Below are positions 6,237-7,949 of a stretch of 7,949 nt of DNA, piece by piece. A program made the position numbers and the translations under genes. Source of the stretch: Pseudomonadota bacterium (lineage in GTDB: Bacteria; Desulfobacterota; Desulfobacteria; Desulfobacterales; RPRI01); NCBI GenBank assembly GCA_018830925.1, contig JAHJRK010000484.1:1-7949 (forward strand), read 5' to 3'. The stretch's first letter is position 1; each line of letters opens with the position of its first letter. The notes beneath the pieces are model-generated. The model made no database searches. It saw only the letters and a program-made list of their open reading frames with translations, and had not been told where the DNA came from.

Positions 6237-7721
6237 TCAGACAGCCGTCCAAAAGGGCTCACCTTCATTGCTGATTGTGGGACATGCCTCGTATGATCGT
6301 TTTGAAAAGTAGAGCCTGGAGTCGGCGATTGCTATAAGATCCTTGATACCGTCTATCCGCCCAAGCTCACCGGCTGTAGCAATGCCGTAGCTTACCTCCA
6401 CTGTTATCTTTTCGGACTTCCACTCGAAGTTGTGATGTCTTATTGCGGACAGCGCTCTTCCCATCAGCATCTCGGCTATCTGTATTTCGGTCTCAGGAAG
6501 AATTATTGCAAACTCGTCTCCTCCGTACCTGGCCAGAATATCGGTTTGCCTCAAGGTTTTTTTCAAACAATTCGCCAGTTCACTAAGGATGTAATCCCCG
6601 GCTAAATGGCCGAATGAATCATTGATGGTCTTAAACTTGTCCACATCAATCATAATCAGGGAAAGCGGTTTTTTATATCTTCTCGCCTTAAGAAATTCAC
6701 TTTCCATAAACTCCTTAAAACCCATCCGATTGTAGACTCCGGTTAGACCGTCTCTTATAGTCAATTTTTTCAGTTTCTGATATTTTTTGGCGTTATCCAA
6801 GGACATGGCAAGAATGTTTGAGATGGTCGACAAAATTTCCTGATTACCATTCTTACATCCTTCCCGGTTATTCGTGAGAATGACCATTACCCCCAGTGCC
6901 CGCCCTCCCGGACTCAGAGGAAGAACTATTTTATCGGAAAGGAAAAAGGGATTAGATGGAGATTGTTTTTCCTCGGATGAATGTAAAGTAACGGATATCT
7001 CCTTCGCGGGAATTCTTTCCCGAGATATTGAAAAGAATTCATCGGCGGCCTCTTTCTTTAGCTTTTCTGCTGCCTTCCTGTCGTTCAGCCCGCCCGGCAG
7101 GTAGCAGACAAAATTCCACTTGGAACCAAGCCGGTAAAGAATGGATATGGTCTCGGACTCTATTATGTTCAGAAATCCGGCATCAATCATTCTTGGAAGA
7201 ATCCGGTCCCAGTTCAAATCGTATGAGACTTCATAGCTGAACCGGTTGATAAAATCCAGTTCCTGATTTCTTTTCCTGAGGGCCACCTTCTCATTTTCAA
7301 GCTTTTCATTAACGTCTTTCATCTCATCCATCATTGCCAGTATTTCAATAAACGCCTTGCGGTTTTCCAGACCATCCATAAGGGTATCATATACTCGATC
7401 GGCAAGCAGCATCCGCGGTATGAACCCATAGGCGCCTTTCCGGAGTATTTCCGCTATGTTTTCCGGACTGCTTTTTTCTCCATAGAGAATCAGGCATGAC
7501 CTCGATTTTTGTTCCTGAAGTTTTGTTATCCAGCCGGAGACCCTGTCTCCCGCAAAATCGTTGTCGGCAAGAATAGCTGCAAAACTGCCGGTGAAAATCA
7601 TGCTTTCGATGTCACTGAACTTGTCCGCCGTATCGATATCAAATCCTTTAGAACCCAGCGTCTCTTTAATTAGCTCCAAATCCGCATCTCTGTTACTGAC
7701 AATAAAGACTCTTTCGGTCAT
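6237..7721 (-). CDS. Diguanylate cyclase: degenerate receiver-GAF-GGDEF
   Basis: The 494-residue cytosolic protein has an N-terminal receiver-like domain (about 1-115) that lacks most phosphorylation residues: SN at the acidic pair (S9-N10), Y80 for the Thr/Ser and R103 for the Lys, though D53 aligns with the acceptor. A coiled coil (about 120-160, ending KRNQELDFINRFSYEVS) leads to a GAF-like domain (about 165-310). The GGDEF domain (about 318-478) is intact: RDGLTGVYNR, metal-site D359 in MIDVDKFKTIND, and RYGGDEF with GGDEF at 400-404. An RxxD inhibitory site, R391-D394, lies five residues before it. It should make c-di-GMP from two GTP, with product feedback. AAAGG lies 8 nt before the ATG (7730-7734 on the + strand). 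It is the first gene of the leftward pair and opposes the HD-GYP enzyme in function. Confidence 0.95.
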   Translation of the reverse strand: MTERVFIVSNRDADLELIKETLGSKGFDIDTADKFSDIESMIFTGSFAAILADNDFAGDRVSGWITKLQEQKSRSCLILYGEKSSPENIAEILRKGAYGFIPRMLLADRVYDTLMDGLENRKAFIEILAMMDEMKDVNEKLENEKVALRKRNQELDFINRFSYEVSYDLNWDRILPRMIDAGFLNIIESETISILYRLGSKWNFVCYLPGGLNDRKAAEKLKKEAADEFFSISRERIPAKEISVTLHSSEEKQSPSNPFFLSDKIVLPLSPGGRALGVMVILTNNREGCKNGNQEILSTISNILAMSLDNAKKYQKLKKLTIRDGLTGVYNRMGFKEFMESEFLKARRYKKPLSLIMIDVDKFKTINDSFGHLAGDYILSELANCLKKTLRQTDILARYGGDEFAIILPETEIQIAEMLMGRALSAIRHHNFEWKSEKITVEVSYGIATAGELGRIDGIKDLIAIADSRLYFSKRSYEACPTISNEGEPFWTAV

Positions 7722-7787
7722 CTTAGTCGCCTTTCAATCTCTTATTAATCCAGATGAATGTTTTTGCCGTTTATTCCCAAACGACCA

Positions 7788-7803
7788 TGAATGTGGGCAT
7801 TCA
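7788..7803. other. Small perfect hairpin upstream of the diguanylate cyclase
   Basis: TGAATG and CATTCA form a 6-bp inverted repeat around a TGGG loop, about 65 bp before the cyclase start. It could be an operator half-site pair or part of the mRNA leader. No convincing promoter boxes are visible around it, so its role is open. Confidence 0.35.
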
Positions 7804-7819
7804 AATATTAAGTGATACT

Positions 7820-7885
7820 CCACCCGCAGAGCGGGTGGCCTCAGGTAGCCCCCCAGAGGGGGGCGTTTTCATCGGGAAAGCCCCG
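7820..7885. repeat. Tandem perfect hairpins, possible mobile-element end or structured RNA
   Basis: Three hairpins lie within 66 bp. The first is CCACCCGC-AGA-GCGGGTGG (7820-7838, 8-bp stem). The second is GCCCCCC-AGA-GGGGGGC (7848-7864, 7-bp stem), followed by GTTTTC. The third, weaker one is CGGG-AAAGC-CCCG (7873-7885). The first two share the loop AGA. The composition is unlike the AT-rich flanks. Such subterminal hairpins recall IS200/IS605-type ends or their associated RNAs, but no transposase is present in the window, so this assignment is a guess. Viewed alone, the second hairpin could end transcription on the + strand. Confidence 0.55.
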
Positions 7886-7949
7886 TTGGAGCTGTATATA
7901 ATTTATTTCAAATCAAGTTCTCTTTGTTGTTGATCAGCCTTTTCTTGAT

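Noticed and set aside
7903..7949. C-terminus of a further gene on the minus strand
   Set aside because: Two minus-strand frames are open for about 14 codons from the window edge, one ending TAA at 7903-7905. This is too short to tell from chance.

Overview
This 7.9 kb window reads like a flagellar filament-assembly locus running into a cyclic-di-GMP / chemotaxis signalling cluster of a motile Gram-negative bacterium. Intergenic repeats built on ACAGGATT units, multi-domain receiver/HD-GYP/HDOD/GGDEF proteins and moderate GC suggest a Desulfobacterota (former Deltaproteobacteria) genome, perhaps Desulfobacterales. That placement is an inference from style, not from a marker gene.

Layout. Positions 1-4817 are read left to right: the 3' part of fliD (filament cap), fliS (flagellin chaperone), a small helical protein in the position where a FliT/FlgN-type chaperone is often found, flaG, a receiver-only response regulator with a SHOCT-like tail, and a receiver-GAF-HD-GYP phosphodiesterase. 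Positions 4765-7721 are read right to left: a diguanylate cyclase (degenerate receiver-GAF-GGDEF), then a CheD-HDOD fusion. The two blocks converge, and the last 53 bp of the HD-GYP and CheD-HDOD reading frames overlap on opposite strands. The right edge (7722-7949) has no supported gene but carries a tight run of perfect hairpins.

How the parts may work together. FliD, FliS and FlaG serve filament assembly, capping and length. The HD-GYP protein should degrade c-di-GMP and the GGDEF protein should make it, so both arms of the second messenger that controls the motile/sessile switch sit beside the filament genes. The CheD-HDOD fusion joins a chemoreceptor-deamidase fold to an HDOD module, which suggests a link between chemotaxis adaptation and the same signalling layer (inference).

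Non-coding structure is richer than usual. A 38-bp hairpin repeat (37/38 identical) follows fliD and again the FliT-like gene. An ACAGGATT-type repeat cluster fills the gap before flaG, and one unit recurs exactly (23 bp) between the cyclase and the CheD-HDOD gene. The most unusual items are the CheD-HDOD fusion with a Glu at the position of the usual catalytic Thr, the SHOCT-like response regulator, and the hairpin elements. I see no phage, CRISPR, tRNA or rRNA gene, and no intact transposase.
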